Positions 24,725 through 35,971 are shown, counted from the stretch's first letter. The stretch is 64,000 nucleotides of DNA from Paenibacillus silvisoli (GCF_030866765.1 NZ_CP133017.1:1703001-1767000), one strand, 5' to 3'. A program made the numbers and translations. Notes: a model not told the origin generated them from the sequence alone.

Positions 24725-24893
24725 AATATAATAACTTTTTGGAATTCCGGAATTTCATGCGAAACGCTTTCATTTTTCCCGCGTGTTCACCTTTATTTTA
24801 CGTGATACCGCACCGGAAATGAAGCCGAATTCCATGTATAAGAATCCATTCCATCGTTTATTCAAAAATTTCTCATAGAAAGGTTGCATCCAA

Positions 24894-27800
24894 GTGAAAG
24901 AGAACCGTTTAGGATTGCCGCCGAAGCAAGGTCTATACGATCCGCAATTTGAGAAAGACGCTTGCGGAATGGGCTTTGTGGCTAACATCAAGGGAATTAA
25001 ATCGCACACGATCATCCAACAGGCGCTGACGGTGCTCGAGAACATGGAGCATCGGGGCGGCCAAGGCAGCGAGCCTAACACCGGAGACGGAGCAGGGATT
25101 CTTTTGCAAATCCCGCATGGCTTTTTCTCCCGTGAAATGAGAGAGCTCGGTGTCGAACTGCCTGCAAACGGCGAATACGCCGTGGGCATGCTGTTCTTGT
25201 CGCAAGACGAGAGCGTCCGCAGCAAGCATGAGCGCGAGCTCGAAGCGATCATTCGTGAGGAAGGACAGACGCTGCTTGGCTGGCGTACCGTTCCTACGAA
25301 TGACGAGAAGCTCGGCCACTCGGCGAAATCGGTTAAGCCGTTCGTTCGCCAAGTGTTCATCGGCCGCAATTCGGAGCTGAAGGATGAGCTGTCGTTCGAA
25401 CGCAAAATCTACGTTATTCGCAAACGCGCGGAAATCGCAATTCGTTATGCTGGCGGAGAAGGCGCGGACACGTTCTACTTCTCCAGCTTCTCCAGCAAGA
25501 AGATCGTGTACAAAGGGATGCTTACGACCGAGCAGGTTCGCTCGTTCTACGTTGAACTGAACGACGAAGCGATGGAAACCGCCATTGCGCTCGTTCACTC
25601 CCGTTTCTCGACGAACACGTTCCCAAGCTGGGAGCGCGCGCATCCGTACCGTTATCTCATCCACAACGGCGAGATCAACACGCTTCGCGGCAACGTGAAC
25701 TGGATGCATGCCCGTCAAACGATGGTAGCGTCGGAATTGTTCGGCAGCGATTTGGACAAAATCAAGCCGATTATCAATCCGGACGGCTCCGACACGGCGA
25801 TGTTCGACAACACGCTCGAGTTTTTGTACCTTTCCGGCCGTTCCTTGCCGCACGCGGCGATGATGATGGTTCCGGAGCCTTGGTCCAACCATGAAGGCAT
25901 GAGCGACGAGAAAAAAGCTTTCTATGAGTACCACAGCTGCTTGATGGAGCCGTGGGACGGTCCTGCCGCAATGGCGTTTACCGACGGTACGCAAATCGGC
26001 GCGATCCTCGACCGGAACGGACTTCGTCCTGCCCGTTATTACGTCACGAAGGACGACGTGATCATTCTCGGCTCCGAAGCCGGAACGGTTCATGTCGATC
26101 CGGAAAATATTCTTTATAAAGACCGTCTTCGCCCGGGCCGCATGCTGCTTGTCGATACGCAAGCAGGCCGCATCGTTTCCGACGAAGAGGTTAAAGCTCA
26201 AATCGCGGCCGAGAACCCGTACCGCGAATGGCTCGACGAGCACCTCGTCGGACTTGATGAGCTTCCTGACGCGCCTGAGCTTCCGGAACCGGACCACGAA
26301 ACCGTCGAGAAGCGCCAGCAAGCGTTCGGCTATACATTCGAAGATTTGCGCAAGGTGCTTGAGCCGATGGCCGGCAGCGGCGTAGAGCCGATCGCCTCGA
26401 TGGGCTACGACGCTCCGCTTGCGGTGCTGTCCGAGCGTCCGCAGCGCCTGTTCAACTACTTTAAGCAAATGTTCGCGCAAGTCACGAATCCGCCGATCGA
26501 TGCGATTCGCGAAGAAATCATTACGGCTACGGGCACTACGCTTGGACCTGAGCGCAACCTGCTCAATCCGGAGCCGGAGAGCTGCCGCCATATTAAATTG
26601 GCATCGCCGATCCTGTCGAACGAAGAGTTCGCGAAGCTGCGCCACGTGCGCCGTCCGGGCTTTAAGTCGATCACGCTTCCGACGTTGTTTAGCGCATCGG
26701 AAGGCGAGGCAGGACTTCGTTTCGCGCTGAAGCAAATGTGCGAAGCGGCTGACCGCGTCATCGCGAAAGGCCACAACATTCTGATCTTGTCCGACCGCGG
26801 CGTAGACGCCGAGAATGCGGCTATTCCGTCGCTGCTCGCCGTATCCGCGCTGCATCACCATTTGATCCGCGAAGGTACGCGTACGAGAGTCAGCATTTTG
26901 CTGGAATCCGGCGAGCCGCGCGAAGTGCATCACTTCGCCTTGCTGCTCGGATATGGCGTTAGCGCCGTGAACCCGTACTTGGCGTTCGAAACGCTTGATG
27001 ACATGATCCGTCAAGGCATGCTCAGAGGCGTGAAGCACGACAAAGCGGTGAAAAACTTCATTAAAGCTGCGACGAAGGGCGTCGTGAAGATTCTGTCCAA
27101 AATGGGCATTTCGACGATCCAATCGTACCGCGGCGCGCAAATTTTCGAAGCTGTCGGCTTGAACGAAGCGCTCGTTGACGAGTACTTCACATGGACGACG
27201 ACTCGGATCGGCGGTATCGGCCTCGACGTGATCGCGGAAGAAACGCTGAAGCACCACAACCGCGCGTTCGCAGAGCAAGAAGGCCGCGTGAAGGAGCTTG
27301 ACTCCGGCGGCGAATACCAATGGCGTAAAGACGGCGAAGATCACTTGTTCAGCCCGCAGACGATTCATACGCTGCAAATGGCTTCCCGTAAAAACGACTA
27401 CAAGCTGTACAAGAAGTTCTCCGCGCTTGTTCAAGGCGAAGACAAGAAGCATCTGACGCTGCGTTCGCTGCTTGATTTCAATTACGACGCAGAGCCGGTA
27501 TCTTTGGATGAAGTCGAATCGGTGGAGTCCATCGTTAAACGCTTCAAGACGGGTGCGATGTCTTACGGCTCCATCAGTAAAGAAGCGCACGAAGCGCTCG
27601 CGATCGCGATGAACCGCATCGGCGGCAAATCGAATACGGGCGAGGGCGGCGAAGATCCGGCGCGTTATACGCTGGACGAGAACGGCGATTCCCGCCGCAG
27701 CGCGATCAAGCAGGTTGCTTCCGGCCGTTTCGGCGTAACGAGCAACTACCTGGTCAATGCCGACGAAATTCAAATCAAAATGGCGCAAGGCGCGAAGCCG

Positions 27801-29498
27801 GGCGAGGGCGGCCAGCTTCCGGGACGCAAGGTATATCCTTGGGTTGCCGAGGTTCGCGGTTCCACTCCGGGCGTAGGCTTGATTTCGCCGCCTCCGCATC
27901 ACGATATTTATTCCATTGAGGACTTGGCGGAGCTGATCCACGATCTGAAGAACGCCAACCCTCGCGCACGCATCAACGTGAAGCTCGTTTCCGAAGCTGG
28001 CGTTGGTACGATCGCAGCCGGCGTTGCCAAAGGCCGCGCGGACATCATCCTTGTCAGCGGCTACGACGGCGGAACAGGCGCATCGCCGCTCGCATCGATC
28101 CGCCACGCAGGCATGCCGTGGGAGCTTGGTCTTGCGGAAACGCACCAAACGCTCATGATCAACAACCTGCGCGACCGCGTCGTCGTGGAGACGGACGGAA
28201 AAATCATGAACGGCCGCGACCTTGCGATCGCAGCGCTTCTCGGCGCCGAAGAATACGGCTTCTCGACTGCGCCGCTCGTCGTCCTTGGCTGTATCATGAT
28301 GCGCGTTTGCCAGCTGGACACTTGCCCGGTCGGCGTTGCAACGCAAAACCCTGAGCTTCGCGAGAAGTTCATGGGCGATCCAAGCCATGTGGCAAACTTC
28401 ATGCTGTTCGTGGCGCAAGAGCTTCGCGAGATTATGGCAGAGCTCGGCTTCCGTACCGTTCAAGAGATGGTCGGCCGCGTAGACCGCCTGCAAACGAAGG
28501 ATCTGATCGAGCACTACAAGCTGAAAGGCATCGATCTGCGTCCGCTGCTGCATCAAATGGAGGTGCCGCAAGGCTCCGCCCGTTACTGCACGCAGGAGCA
28601 GGATCATAAATTGGAAGAGTCGCTCGATATGCAGCAATTGCTGCCGCTGGCACTGTCGGCGATCGAGACGGGCGAACAAGTCCGCGCGACGCTGCCGATC
28701 ACGAACATCAACCGCGTAGTCGGTACGATCGTGGGCAGCGAAGTGACTCGCCGTCACGGCGCGAAAGGCTTGCCGGAAGATACGATTTCGTTCCACTTTG
28801 TCGGCTCGGCCGGTCAAAGCTTCGGCGCATTCGTACCGAAGGGCATTACGCTTTCCTTGGAAGGCGACTCCAATGACTATGTCGGCAAAGGTCTTTCCGG
28901 CGGCAAAATCATTGTGGCTCCATCCAAGAAAGCAACGTTCAAAGCCGAAGAGAACGTCATTATCGGCAACACCGCTTTCTACGGCGCGACAAGCGGCGAA
29001 GCTTATATCCGCGGTATCGCGGGCGAGCGCTTCGCGGTTCGTAACTCCGGCGTGAACGTCGTTGTCGAAGGCGTCGGCGATCACGGCTGTGAGTATATGA
29101 CAGGCGGACGCGTCGTGATTCTCGGCGGCACAGGCCGTAACTTCGCAGCCGGTATGTCCGGCGGCGTCGCTTATGTCCTTGATGAAGCAGGCGACTTCTA
29201 CAAGCACTGCAACATCGAAATGGTTCTTCTGGAGCGTATCGAAGATGCTCGCGACTCCGAAGAGCTGCACGGCATGATCAAGCGCCACGTGATGAACACG
29301 GGCTCGGCGATCGGCGACCGGCTTCTTTCCGATTGGGAGACGTCCAAGCAGAAATTCGTGAAGATCATTCCGAAGGATTACAAACGGATGCTGGAGCAAA
29401 TCGAGAAGCAGGAGCAAGCTGGCCTGGCCGGCGACGAAGCCCTTCTCGCGGCATTCGAAGCGAATATGAAAGAACTAGCACGCGTTGGCGGGAACTAA
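24894..29498 (+). CDS. gltB: Glutamate synthase, large subunit
   Basis: A 1534-residue protein that transfers the amide of glutamine to 2-oxoglutarate, giving two glutamates. Order: a short propeptide and class II glutamine amidotransferase with the nucleophile Cys in DACGMGF (about residue 24), a central linker domain (about 470-770), the FMN-binding synthase domain (about 830-1200), and the C-terminal beta-helix with GXGXG repeats (about 1280-1480). The iron-sulfur cysteines are in [16 protein letters not shown] (about 1133-1148). The GTG start is preceded by AAAGG. No small subunit (gltD) gene follows; the gene ends in a strong terminator, so gltD must be elsewhere if present. Confidence 0.96.
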   Translation: MKENRLGLPPKQGLYDPQFEKDACGMGFVANIKGIKSHTIIQQALTVLENMEHRGGQGSEPNTGDGAGILLQIPHGFFSREMRELGVELPANGEYAVGMLFLSQDESVRSKHERELEAIIREEGQTLLGWRTVPTNDEKLGHSAKSVKPFVRQVFIGRNSELKDELSFERKIYVIRKRAEIAIRYAGGEGADTFYFSSFSSKKIVYKGMLTTEQVRSFYVELNDEAMETAIALVHSRFSTNTFPSWERAHPYRYLIHNGEINTLRGNVNWMHARQTMVASELFGSDLDKIKPIINPDGSDTAMFDNTLEFLYLSGRSLPHAAMMMVPEPWSNHEGMSDEKKAFYEYHSCLMEPWDGPAAMAFTDGTQIGAILDRNGLRPARYYVTKDDVIILGSEAGTVHVDPENILYKDRLRPGRMLLVDTQAGRIVSDEEVKAQIAAENPYREWLDEHLVGLDELPDAPELPEPDHETVEKRQQAFGYTFEDLRKVLEPMAGSGVEPIASMGYDAPLAVLSERPQRLFNYFKQMFAQVTNPPIDAIREEIITATGTTLGPERNLLNPEPESCRHIKLASPILSNEEFAKLRHVRRPGFKSITLPTLFSASEGEAGLRFALKQMCEAADRVIAKGHNILILSDRGVDAENAAIPSLLAVSALHHHLIREGTRTRVSILLESGEPREVHHFALLLGYGVSAVNPYLAFETLDDMIRQGMLRGVKHDKAVKNFIKAATKGVVKILSKMGISTIQSYRGAQIFEAVGLNEALVDEYFTWTTTRIGGIGLDVIAEETLKHHNRAFAEQEGRVKELDSGGEYQWRKDGEDHLFSPQTIHTLQMASRKNDYKLYKKFSALVQGEDKKHLTLRSLLDFNYDAEPVSLDEVESVESIVKRFKTGAMSYGSISKEAHEALAIAMNRIGGKSNTGEGGEDPARYTLDENGDSRRSAIKQVASGRFGVTSNYLVNADEIQIKMAQGAKPGEGGQLPGRKVYPWVAEVRGSTPGVGLISPPPHHDIYSIEDLAELIHDLKNANPRARINVKLVSEAGVGTIAAGVAKGRADIILVSGYDGGTGASPLASIRHAGMPWELGLAETHQTLMINNLRDRVVVETDGKIMNGRDLAIAALLGAEEYGFSTAPLVVLGCIMMRVCQLDTCPVGVATQNPELREKFMGDPSHVANFMLFVAQELREIMAELGFRTVQEMVGRVDRLQTKDLIEHYKLKGIDLRPLLHQMEVPQGSARYCTQEQDHKLEESLDMQQLLPLALSAIETGEQVRATLPITNINRVVGTIVGSEVTRRHGAKGLPEDTISFHFVGSAGQSFGAFVPKGITLSLEGDSNDYVGKGLSGGKIIVAPSKKATFKAEENVIIGNTAFYGATSGEAYIRGIAGERFAVRNSGVNVVVEGVGDHGCEYMTGGRVVILGGTGRNFAAGMSGGVAYVLDEAGDFYKHCNIEMVLLERIEDARDSEELHGMIKRHVMNTGSAIGDRLLSDWETSKQKFVKIIPKDYKRMLEQIEKQEQAGLAGDEALLAAFEANMKELARVGGN

Positions 29499-29510
29499 TC
29501 GTTAACCATG

Positions 29511-29556
29511 AAGAGACCGATAGCGGACAGATTGTCCGGCTATCGGTCTCTTTTTT
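29511..29556 (+). terminator. Terminator after gltB
   Basis: AAGAGACCGATAGC pairs with GCTATCGGTCTCTT, with a smaller GGACA/TGTCC hairpin inside and TTTTTT after. Confidence 0.9.
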
Positions 29557-29590
29557 AGTCCGTCCTAGAAGCAATTGAACCTTTCAAACT

Positions 29591-29604
29591 AGCAAGCGCT
29601 TACA
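29591..29604 (+). promoter_or_regulatory. Candidate cre (CcpA) site
   Basis: AGCAAGCGCTTACA matches TGNAANCGNTNNCA at all but the first base. It lies in the 280-base gap before the small gene at 29779. No -35/-10 pair could be fixed beside it; a TATAAT at 29719-29724 is the nearest -10-like element. Confidence 0.35.
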
Positions 29605-29778
29605 AAGTGTGAAGAAACTTCTCATTGTATAGGAAAAATTCCCAATAATCGACAAAATAACAAATTAATTGTGAGGATAGACCCACAGCCTTCGACATCC
29701 TTTTTGAATAGGTTTCGCTATAATGGATCTTAGACAAGGGTCATATACCAGAGAGAATATAATAAAGGAGCGGTTATT

Positions 29779-30003
29779 TTGGGTGGTTTGGTTAGAGAAG
29801 CAGCTCAAGAACCGGCAGAGAGGGTAAGATTGATAATACATAGAGGGAGTATGATCCTGGGTATGAAAAAAATTGAAGATCAAAGCAAAGAAGCACAGAC
29901 ACCGTCGCCGGCTGCAGTTGAGCTCGATGTCCGCACCATTTTGGAGCAGCTTGGAATTGATCTTTCGAAATGGCCCGCGGATCTGCCACCACTTCAAAAC
30001 TAA
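29779..30003 (+). CDS. Small hypothetical protein next to the EPS regulator
   Basis: A 74-residue protein from a TTG that follows AAGGAG at eight bases. A second start at 29851 or 29863 also has a GAGGGAG box and would give about 46-50 residues (MKKIEDQSKEAQ...). The C-terminal part, TILEQLGIDLSKWPADLPP, looks like a short amphipathic helix. There is no known family. It converges on the XRE regulator gene and shares its terminator. It could be a small modulator of that regulator, but nothing in the sequence proves this. Confidence 0.6.
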   Translation: MGGLVREAAQEPAERVRLIIHRGSMILGMKKIEDQSKEAQTPSPAAVELDVRTILEQLGIDLSKWPADLPPLQN

Positions 30004-30014
30004 TACGACAATTA

Positions 30015-30044
30015 AAAACCATAGTCGTTCGCGACTATGGTTTT
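30015..30044. terminator. Bidirectional terminator with UUCG loop
   Basis: AAAACCATAGTCG/CGACTATGGTTTT is closed by a TTCG tetraloop and serves both convergent genes. Confidence 0.92.
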
Positions 30045-30058
30045 ATTATTTGTAACCG

Positions 30059-30427
30059 CTACTTCATGTTGCGTTCCATTCTTACAAAAGCGATAAAGCG
30101 TTTCGCCTCTTCAGGAGAAAGGCTTAAGCCGTCAATTTTGAGATTATATTTTTCCAGCAAATCTTCATCGGATAGTTCAAGCTGTTCAACGAACTCGCGA
30201 ACAGGCTCTTCGAGCGTCACATGCGGCGCATTCGTGCGGCCAACCAGAAAGTCGACAGAAACCTTGAACAAATCGGCAAATTTAGATAACGTATCCGTAT
30301 CCGGTTCACGGCGGTTTTTCTCATAATGGGATAAGGCTGCGCGTGAGATTCCAAGTAACCCCGCTGTCTGTTCTTGTGTCCAACCCCGATCGTCCCTTAG
30401 TTTGGCAATACGGTCACCAATGTTCAT
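30059..30427 (-). CDS. XRE-family transcriptional regulator, divergent from the EPS operon
   Basis: A 122-residue regulator: a helix-turn-helix of the XRE type (about 5-60, LRDDRGWTQEQTAGLLGISRAALSHYE) and a C-terminal segment with LELSDEDLLEKYNLKIDGLSLSPEEAKRFIAFVR. The same tail is seen in ImmR-like and related small repressors. It is transcribed away from the EPS operon across a 258-base region that contains two perfect G[A/T]TAC-N5-GTA[A/T]C dyads and degenerate copies. It is the obvious candidate to bind them, but this is inference from position. Its own start has GGAGGAG upstream. Confidence 0.88.
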   Translation of the reverse strand: MNIGDRIAKLRDDRGWTQEQTAGLLGISRAALSHYEKNRREPDTDTLSKFADLFKVSVDFLVGRTNAPHVTLEEPVREFVEQLELSDEDLLEKYNLKIDGLSLSPEEAKRFIAFVRMERNMK

Positions 30428-30539
30428 ATTTCTCCTCCTATCAGGCTATAACTCCATATTAATACGAAATGCTTACAAATGCATGTTATGCTACGAAATG
30501 TCACACTGACGGCGCTTCGACAAAAAAATCGGTTGACTC

Positions 30540-30554
30540 GTTACGATCTGTATC
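30540..30554. promoter_or_regulatory. EPS-regulon dyad, site 1
   Basis: GTTAC-gatct-GTATC. It lies between a TTGACT (30533-30538) and a TAAAGT (30556-30561) spaced 17 bases apart, so a protein bound here would block that promoter. Upstream, TACGAAATG occurs twice (30463 and 30492, 29 bp apart) within degenerate copies of the dyad. Confidence 0.65.
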
Positions 30555-30574
30555 GTAAAGTTAGTCTTGTGGAA

Positions 30575-30589
30575 GATACATTATGTATC
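30575..30589. promoter_or_regulatory. EPS-regulon dyad, site 2
   Basis: GATAC-attat-GTATC, a near-perfect palindrome 35 bp after site 1. A TATAAT at 30592-30597 follows directly. Confidence 0.65.
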
Positions 30590-30685
30590 AATATAATATG
30601 ATCATTACCCTAAAATGCTCCAGATATACCAGCCGGCATTCACTTCGCGTCAAATTCAATTTACAACTAACTGGAGGTCATTCGC

Positions 30686-31435
30686 TTGGAACTCAAAGAT
30701 TTGATGAAGATCATTCGCAAGAGGCTGCTTCTTATTTCGGTAATTGTAATTGCAGCATGCGCGTTAACTGGGGTTAAGACGTTTCTGTACACAGATCCGG
30801 TTTATCAAGCGACTGCGAAACTGATTGTTAGTCAATCCTTTGAAGTTGACGGTACAAGAACCATTGATTGGAATGTTATTCAATCCAATATCAAGCTCAT
30901 TAGCTCCTATAAAGAAATTATGAATTCCTCGGCGATCTTGAATAAAGTGATTGTTCAGTATCCGGAATTGCATGCAACGCCTGGTGAAATTAGCTCCGCC
31001 TTGCAAGTCAGCTCCGCGAGCGATTCTCAGGTCATGAATATCGAAGTAAAGAGTACTTCCGTTGAACGAGCAGTTAATATTGTTAATGCTGTTGCTACGG
31101 TGTTCAAAAATGAAATCCCGTCCATCATGAAAGTCGACAACGTCACCATTTTGACTGAAGCGAATGCAGATGCATCTGCTGCTCCGATTAATAAAAGTCC
31201 TATTTTCTACATCATCTTGAGTTTCATTGTATCGCTTATGCTGGCAATCGGCTTGGTCTTCTTACTCGATTACTTCGATGACACCATCAAGAGCGAAGAC
31301 GATGTGTTGAAGTCGCTTGATCTTCCGATGCTGTCGCATATTACTAGAATCAATAAATCGGAGTTTAGTCCCCGTAAATCGCGTTCATCCAAGACGAAAG
31401 CAGGTGAAGGCACTTATGTCACAGCAGGACAATAA
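30686..31435 (+). CDS. Wzz/CapA-like chain-length and kinase-modulator protein
   Basis: A 249-residue membrane protein that sets EPS chain length and activates the tyrosine kinase encoded next, as CapA/EpsA does. Transmembrane segments lie at about 15-33 and 172-194, with a Wzz-type extracellular domain between (YQATAKLIVSQS...). The cytoplasmic tail (about 195-249) ends in basic residues. The start is a TTG with GGAGGT upstream. It is the first gene of the EPS operon and overlaps the kinase gene by 20 bases. Confidence 0.9.
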   Translation: MELKDLMKIIRKRLLLISVIVIAACALTGVKTFLYTDPVYQATAKLIVSQSFEVDGTRTIDWNVIQSNIKLISSYKEIMNSSAILNKVIVQYPELHATPGEISSALQVSSASDSQVMNIEVKSTSVERAVNIVNAVATVFKNEIPSIMKVDNVTILTEANADASAAPINKSPIFYIILSFIVSLMLAIGLVFLLDYFDDTIKSEDDVLKSLDLPMLSHITRINKSEFSPRKSRSSKTKAGEGTYVTAGQ

Positions 31436-32102
31436 GCAGCGGCGTCATCTCATTACCGCTATTAATCCAAAGTCAATCGTTTCAGAGGCGTATCGCACGC
31501 TGCGGACGAATATTCAATTCTCGGCGATTGATCGGCAAATGAAAGTGCTTATGGTCGCTTCCGCTACTGTAGGAGAAGGGAAGACAACTACGGTTACGAA
31601 TCTTGCGGTGACCTATGCGCAAGAAGGAAAGAAAGTACTTCTCATTGACGCCGATTTACGAAATCCTTCCTTGCATCTTGTATTCCAACTAACAAACCGA
31701 ATTGGTTTAACGAGCGCATTTCTCCATCAACAATCGCTAACGGATGTGATTGGAGAAACGAATATAGACAATCTCTTCGTTCTCACCTCCGGACCTGTTC
31801 CGCCTAATTCTTCTGAAATATTAGGCTCGCAGCGTATGCAATTCCTTTTGGAAGAATTGAAGAACATGTACGATGTCATTCTCTTCGATACGCCGCCTGT
31901 GCTTCCGGTAGCTGATAGTCTCATTGTATCTTCCTACTGCGACGGAGTAGTCCTTGTCGTGCATGCAGGCAAAACGAAAAAAGAGATTGTTAAGAAAGCG
32001 AAAGCCAGCCTGGATCATGTGAAAGCCCGCATACTCGGTGTCGTTCTCAATAATAATGAGCGATCAAAGAATGAGGGCCGATATTACAACTATTACGGGT
32101 GA
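31416..32102 (+). CDS. Bacterial tyrosine kinase, CpsD/CapB/EpsB type
   Basis: A 228-residue BY-kinase. Walker A is in SATVGEGKTTTVTNLA (about 44-59), Walker A' in VLLIDADLRNPS (about 74-85), and Walker B in VILFDTPPVLPVADS (about 155-169). A Tyr cluster at the extreme C-terminus (YYNYYG) is the site of autophosphorylation in this family. With the Wzz-like partner it controls polymer length and export. No PHP-type phosphatase gene (YwqE/CapC) is seen nearby. The ATG at 31416 lies inside the end of the previous gene. Confidence 0.93.
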   Translation: MSQQDNKQRRHLITAINPKSIVSEAYRTLRTNIQFSAIDRQMKVLMVASATVGEGKTTTVTNLAVTYAQEGKKVLLIDADLRNPSLHLVFQLTNRIGLTSAFLHQQSLTDVIGETNIDNLFVLTSGPVPPNSSEILGSQRMQFLLEELKNMYDVILFDTPPVLPVADSLIVSSYCDGVVLVVHAGKTKKEIVKKAKASLDHVKARILGVVLNNNERSKNEGRYYNYYG

Positions 32103-32109
32103 AAATAAT

Positions 32110-32300
32110 AGAGCGCAGCAGGTAAACAGACCTTAGGTGATGTCTACTGAACCTTTATCACATGTAGGCACTCGATCATGCTGTGGGCTGGCTTTGCCAG
32201 CCTTAGACGTTCATCGTCAAGGGTGTGATGTGAGGCGGGGTTAAATGCCCTTTCTATCGCAGCCATGAACAGCTAAAAAAACGAGCTATGTTTTTTTAGG
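32110..32300 (+). ncRNA. Candidate EAR/epsC processive-antitermination RNA
   Basis: The 272-base untranslated gap between the kinase gene and galU is where the EAR element lies in the Bacillus eps operon (between epsB and epsC). Structure seen: hairpin GGCTGGC-TTT-GCCAGCC (32186-32202), hairpin GACG/CGTC (32206-32218), and outer pairing of ATGCTG near 32178 with CAGCCAT near 32263. A strong A/T hairpin CTAAAAAAAC/GTTTTTTTAG (32273-32299) follows. The call rests on position and fold. I cannot run a covariance search (Rfam epsC motif). Confidence 0.65.
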
Positions 32301-32328
32301 CGAAAGAAAGTATAGCTGGTTTTTTTAA
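32273..32328 (+). terminator. Terminator-like structure after the EAR candidate
   Basis: CTAAAAAAAC/GTTTTTTTAG forms one hairpin. Its loop GAGCTAT can alternatively pair with ATAGCT at 32312, directly before GGTTTTTTT. Two exclusive folds beside a T run would suit a readthrough switch. Confidence 0.45.
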
Positions 32329-32374
32329 CTGCAAGCATTTTGCTTCAGTAATTAGTTAATAGGGGTGAGTGGTG

Positions 32375-33265
32375 ATGAGTAAGGTTCGCAAAGCAATCAT
32401 TCCAGCCGCAGGTTTGGGAACGCGTTTCTTACCGGCTACGAAAGCTATGCCTAAGGAAATGCTTCCGATAGTCGACAAACCTACGATTCAGTACATCGTA
32501 GAAGAGGCCATTGCATCAGGGATCGAAGATATCATTATTGTTACCGGCAAGGGAAAACGCGCGATCGAGGATCACTTCGACATTGCTTTCGAGCTGGAAT
32601 CCAGTCTGCTAGAGAAGGGGAAAATGGAGCTGCTCGGAGAAGTGCGCAAGTCATCCCATGTAGATATTCACTACATCAGGCAGAAGGAGCCTAAAGGACT
32701 TGGTCATGCGGTGTGGTGTGCTCGCAAGTTTATAGGGAACGAGCCGTTCGCTGTCCTCTTGGGGGATGATATCGTGACTGCTGATGTGCCGTGTACCAAA
32801 CAACTTATTACGCAGTACGAGCATGTTCAACGATCCGTCATCGGCGTTCAAGCGATATCGATCGAGCAGACGGAGCGCTACGGCATTGTTGATCCATTAG
32901 AGGCAAGCGGCAAGCTATATTCCGTAAGTCGGTTCGTAGAAAAGCCGAAATTAGGCACAGCGCCATCCAATTTGGCTATTATGGGCCGATATATTCTAAC
33001 GCCCGACATATTTGATTATCTAGAGCTTCAAGAAGCTGGAGCAGGTGGAGAAATTCAACTGACGGACGCCATTCAGAAGTTGAATGAGGCTCAAGGCGTC
33101 TATGCCTACGACTTTGACGGTAAACGATATGACGTTGGCGAGAAGCTCGGTTTTATTACGACAATGCTTGATTTTGCGCTGCTCAACAAAGAACTGCGCC
33201 TTCCTCTATTAACGGTGCTTGAAGAGATGCTTGAAAATGAACGGTTAAAGAAACATAACTTGTAA
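32375..33265 (+). CDS. galU: UTP-glucose-1-phosphate uridylyltransferase
   Basis: A 296-residue enzyme making UDP-glucose from UTP and glucose 1-phosphate. The nucleotide-binding motif [21 protein letters not shown] is at about 8-28, LGDDIV at about 127, and EIQLTDAI at about 228. UDP-glucose feeds the priming transferase, the UDP-glucose dehydrogenase and glycolipid synthesis. The ATG at 32375 follows AGGGGTG. Confidence 0.94.
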   Translation: MSKVRKAIIPAAGLGTRFLPATKAMPKEMLPIVDKPTIQYIVEEAIASGIEDIIIVTGKGKRAIEDHFDIAFELESSLLEKGKMELLGEVRKSSHVDIHYIRQKEPKGLGHAVWCARKFIGNEPFAVLLGDDIVTADVPCTKQLITQYEHVQRSVIGVQAISIEQTERYGIVDPLEASGKLYSVSRFVEKPKLGTAPSNLAIMGRYILTPDIFDYLELQEAGAGGEIQLTDAIQKLNEAQGVYAYDFDGKRYDVGEKLGFITTMLDFALLNKELRLPLLTVLEEMLENERLKKHNL

Positions 33266-33281
33266 GAATAGGAGAGAAAGA

Positions 33282-33980
33282 ATGAGTGTATCCACACAGA
33301 GAAACGATGGGGATGTCGTACTCAACACAAAACTTTCTACTTCAATCCATTCCAAGGAAAGATCAAGAAGCCTTGCCCACTACTTAATCGTTAAACGAGC
33401 GATAGATATTGTTTGCGCAGCAGTAGGATTAATTTGCTTAACTCCTTTGTTTATTATAGTGGCGATATTGATCAAAATTGAGGACCCTCGCGGTCCTGTT
33501 TTTTTTCACCAGATTCGAATTGGCAAGAATGAAAAGCCGTTTCGTATGTATAAGTTTCGATCCATGGTTTCCAATGCGGAAGAGCTGCTCGAGGAGTTAT
33601 TAATGCAGAACGAAATTCAAGGGGCCATGTTTAAAATGAAAAAGGACCCGCGAATAACAAGGATTGGTAAGTTCATCAGGAAAACGAGTATAGATGAGCT
33701 GCCGCAACTATGGAACGTGATTAAGGGGGATATGTCCATTGTTGGACCTAGACCACCGCTTCCACGCGAAGTAGCGGAGTATACGAGTCATGACAAATTA
33801 AGACTTAAAGTCATGCCAGGCTGCACGGGCTTATGGCAGATCAGCGGTAGAAATGGATTAAGCTTCGGAGAAATGGTTGAGCTGGATTTGATCTATATTG
33901 AGCAGCGATGCATGGCTGTTGATTTTAAGATTATGTTGAAGACGGTAAAAGTATTGCTTGGAACGAAAGATGCCTTTTAA
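33282..33980 (+). CDS. Priming undecaprenyl-phosphate sugar transferase (WbaP/EpsL-like)
   Basis: A 232-residue enzyme that moves a sugar phosphate from a UDP-sugar to undecaprenyl phosphate, starting each repeat unit. It has one membrane helix (about 38-62, RAIDIVCAAVGLICLTPLFI) and the transferase domain with the motif SIDELPQLWNVIKGDMSIVGPRPPLP (about 133-158). The C-terminal end reads YIEQRCMAVDFKIMLKTV. It is the short form that lacks the extra N-terminal helices of full-length WbaP. The sugar is probably glucose or galactose phosphate. Confidence 0.92.
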   Translation: MSVSTQRNDGDVVLNTKLSTSIHSKERSRSLAHYLIVKRAIDIVCAAVGLICLTPLFIIVAILIKIEDPRGPVFFHQIRIGKNEKPFRMYKFRSMVSNAEELLEELLMQNEIQGAMFKMKKDPRITRIGKFIRKTSIDELPQLWNVIKGDMSIVGPRPPLPREVAEYTSHDKLRLKVMPGCTGLWQISGRNGLSFGEMVELDLIYIEQRCMAVDFKIMLKTVKVLLGTKDAF

Positions 33981-34009
33981 GGTGATTATCATTTCGCAGA
34001 GGTGCAAAA

Positions 34010-34951
34010 ATGGATAAAGATTCTTGCATTTATATTGCTGGCCACAAAGGTTTGGTTGGTTCAGCGATTCTAAGGGAACTAGAGAGAAGAGGCTACGAGA
34101 ATCTCGTTTACCGCTCTAGTGCGGAATTAGATTTAAGGAAATTTGACCAGGTTCAGGACTTCTTCGCAAATAATCAGATTGATTACGTCTTTCTGGCTGC
34201 CGCTAAAGTAGGAGGGATAGTTGCGAATAATGAGTTTCCAGGGGACTTCATCCGCGATAATTTACTCATTCAAACGAATGTCATCGACGTTGCTTATCGC
34301 AGCGGCGTGAAGAAGCTTATGTTTCTGGGATCCACATGCATCTATCCTAAACTGGCGCCTCAGCCTTTGAAAGAAGAATATCTGCTAACCGGCGAGCTGG
34401 AGCCAACGAATCAACCATACGCCATTGCGAAAATTGCTGGCATCAACATGTGTCAGTCCTACAATCGGCAATATGGAACGAAGTTTATTTCCGTTATGCC
34501 TACGAATATGTACGGTCCCAATGACAACTTCGATTTAAAGACTTCTCATGTTCTTCCCGCGCTGATTCGGAAGTTTCATGAGGCTAAAGAAACGGGTGCG
34601 CAATATGTTGAGGTATGGGGAACCGGGCAGCCGAGACGCGAGTTCTTACATTCGGACGACCTTGCGGAAGCTTGCATCTTCTTAATGGAAAATTACGAGG
34701 ATAGCGAGATTGTTAATATCGGCGTGGGAGAAGATATATCCATCCGGGATCTCGCTGAATTAATCAAGAGCATCGTAGGCTATCAAGGCGAAATTAGCTT
34801 CGATTCATCTAAACCGGATGGAACGCCAAGGAAGCTGGTTGATGTTTCAAAGATTAACGGGCTGGGCTGGAAATCCAAGGTCTCCTTGGAAGACGGGATT
34901 CGTTCAGCTTACACGGCTTTCCAGCAAGAATATCTAGTGAATCGTTACTAA
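34010..34951 (+). CDS. fcl: GDP-L-fucose synthase
   Basis: A 313-residue short-chain dehydrogenase that epimerises and reduces GDP-4-keto-6-deoxymannose to GDP-L-fucose using NADPH. The cofactor loop is [17 protein letters not shown] (about 7-23), the catalytic Ser lies in GSTCIYP (about 107) and the Tyr-Lys pair in YAIAKIAG (about 135). AGAGGTG precedes the ATG. Gmd, which makes its substrate, is encoded next, so the EPS should contain fucose. Confidence 0.93.
   Translation: MDKDSCIYIAGHKGLVGSAILRELERRGYENLVYRSSAELDLRKFDQVQDFFANNQIDYVFLAAAKVGGIVANNEFPGDFIRDNLLIQTNVIDVAYRSGVKKLMFLGSTCIYPKLAPQPLKEEYLLTGELEPTNQPYAIAKIAGINMCQSYNRQYGTKFISVMPTNMYGPNDNFDLKTSHVLPALIRKFHEAKETGAQYVEVWGTGQPRREFLHSDDLAEACIFLMENYEDSEIVNIGVGEDISIRDLAELIKSIVGYQGEISFDSSKPDGTPRKLVDVSKINGLGWKSKVSLEDGIRSAYTAFQQEYLVNRY

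Positions 34952-35971
<1,020 letters not shown>

Noticed and set aside
24933-29417. A 1494-codon open frame antisense to gltB
   Set aside because: It is a codon-bias shadow: no ribosome binding site, unusual Arg/His/Val-rich composition, and gltB has every conserved motif of a real enzyme.
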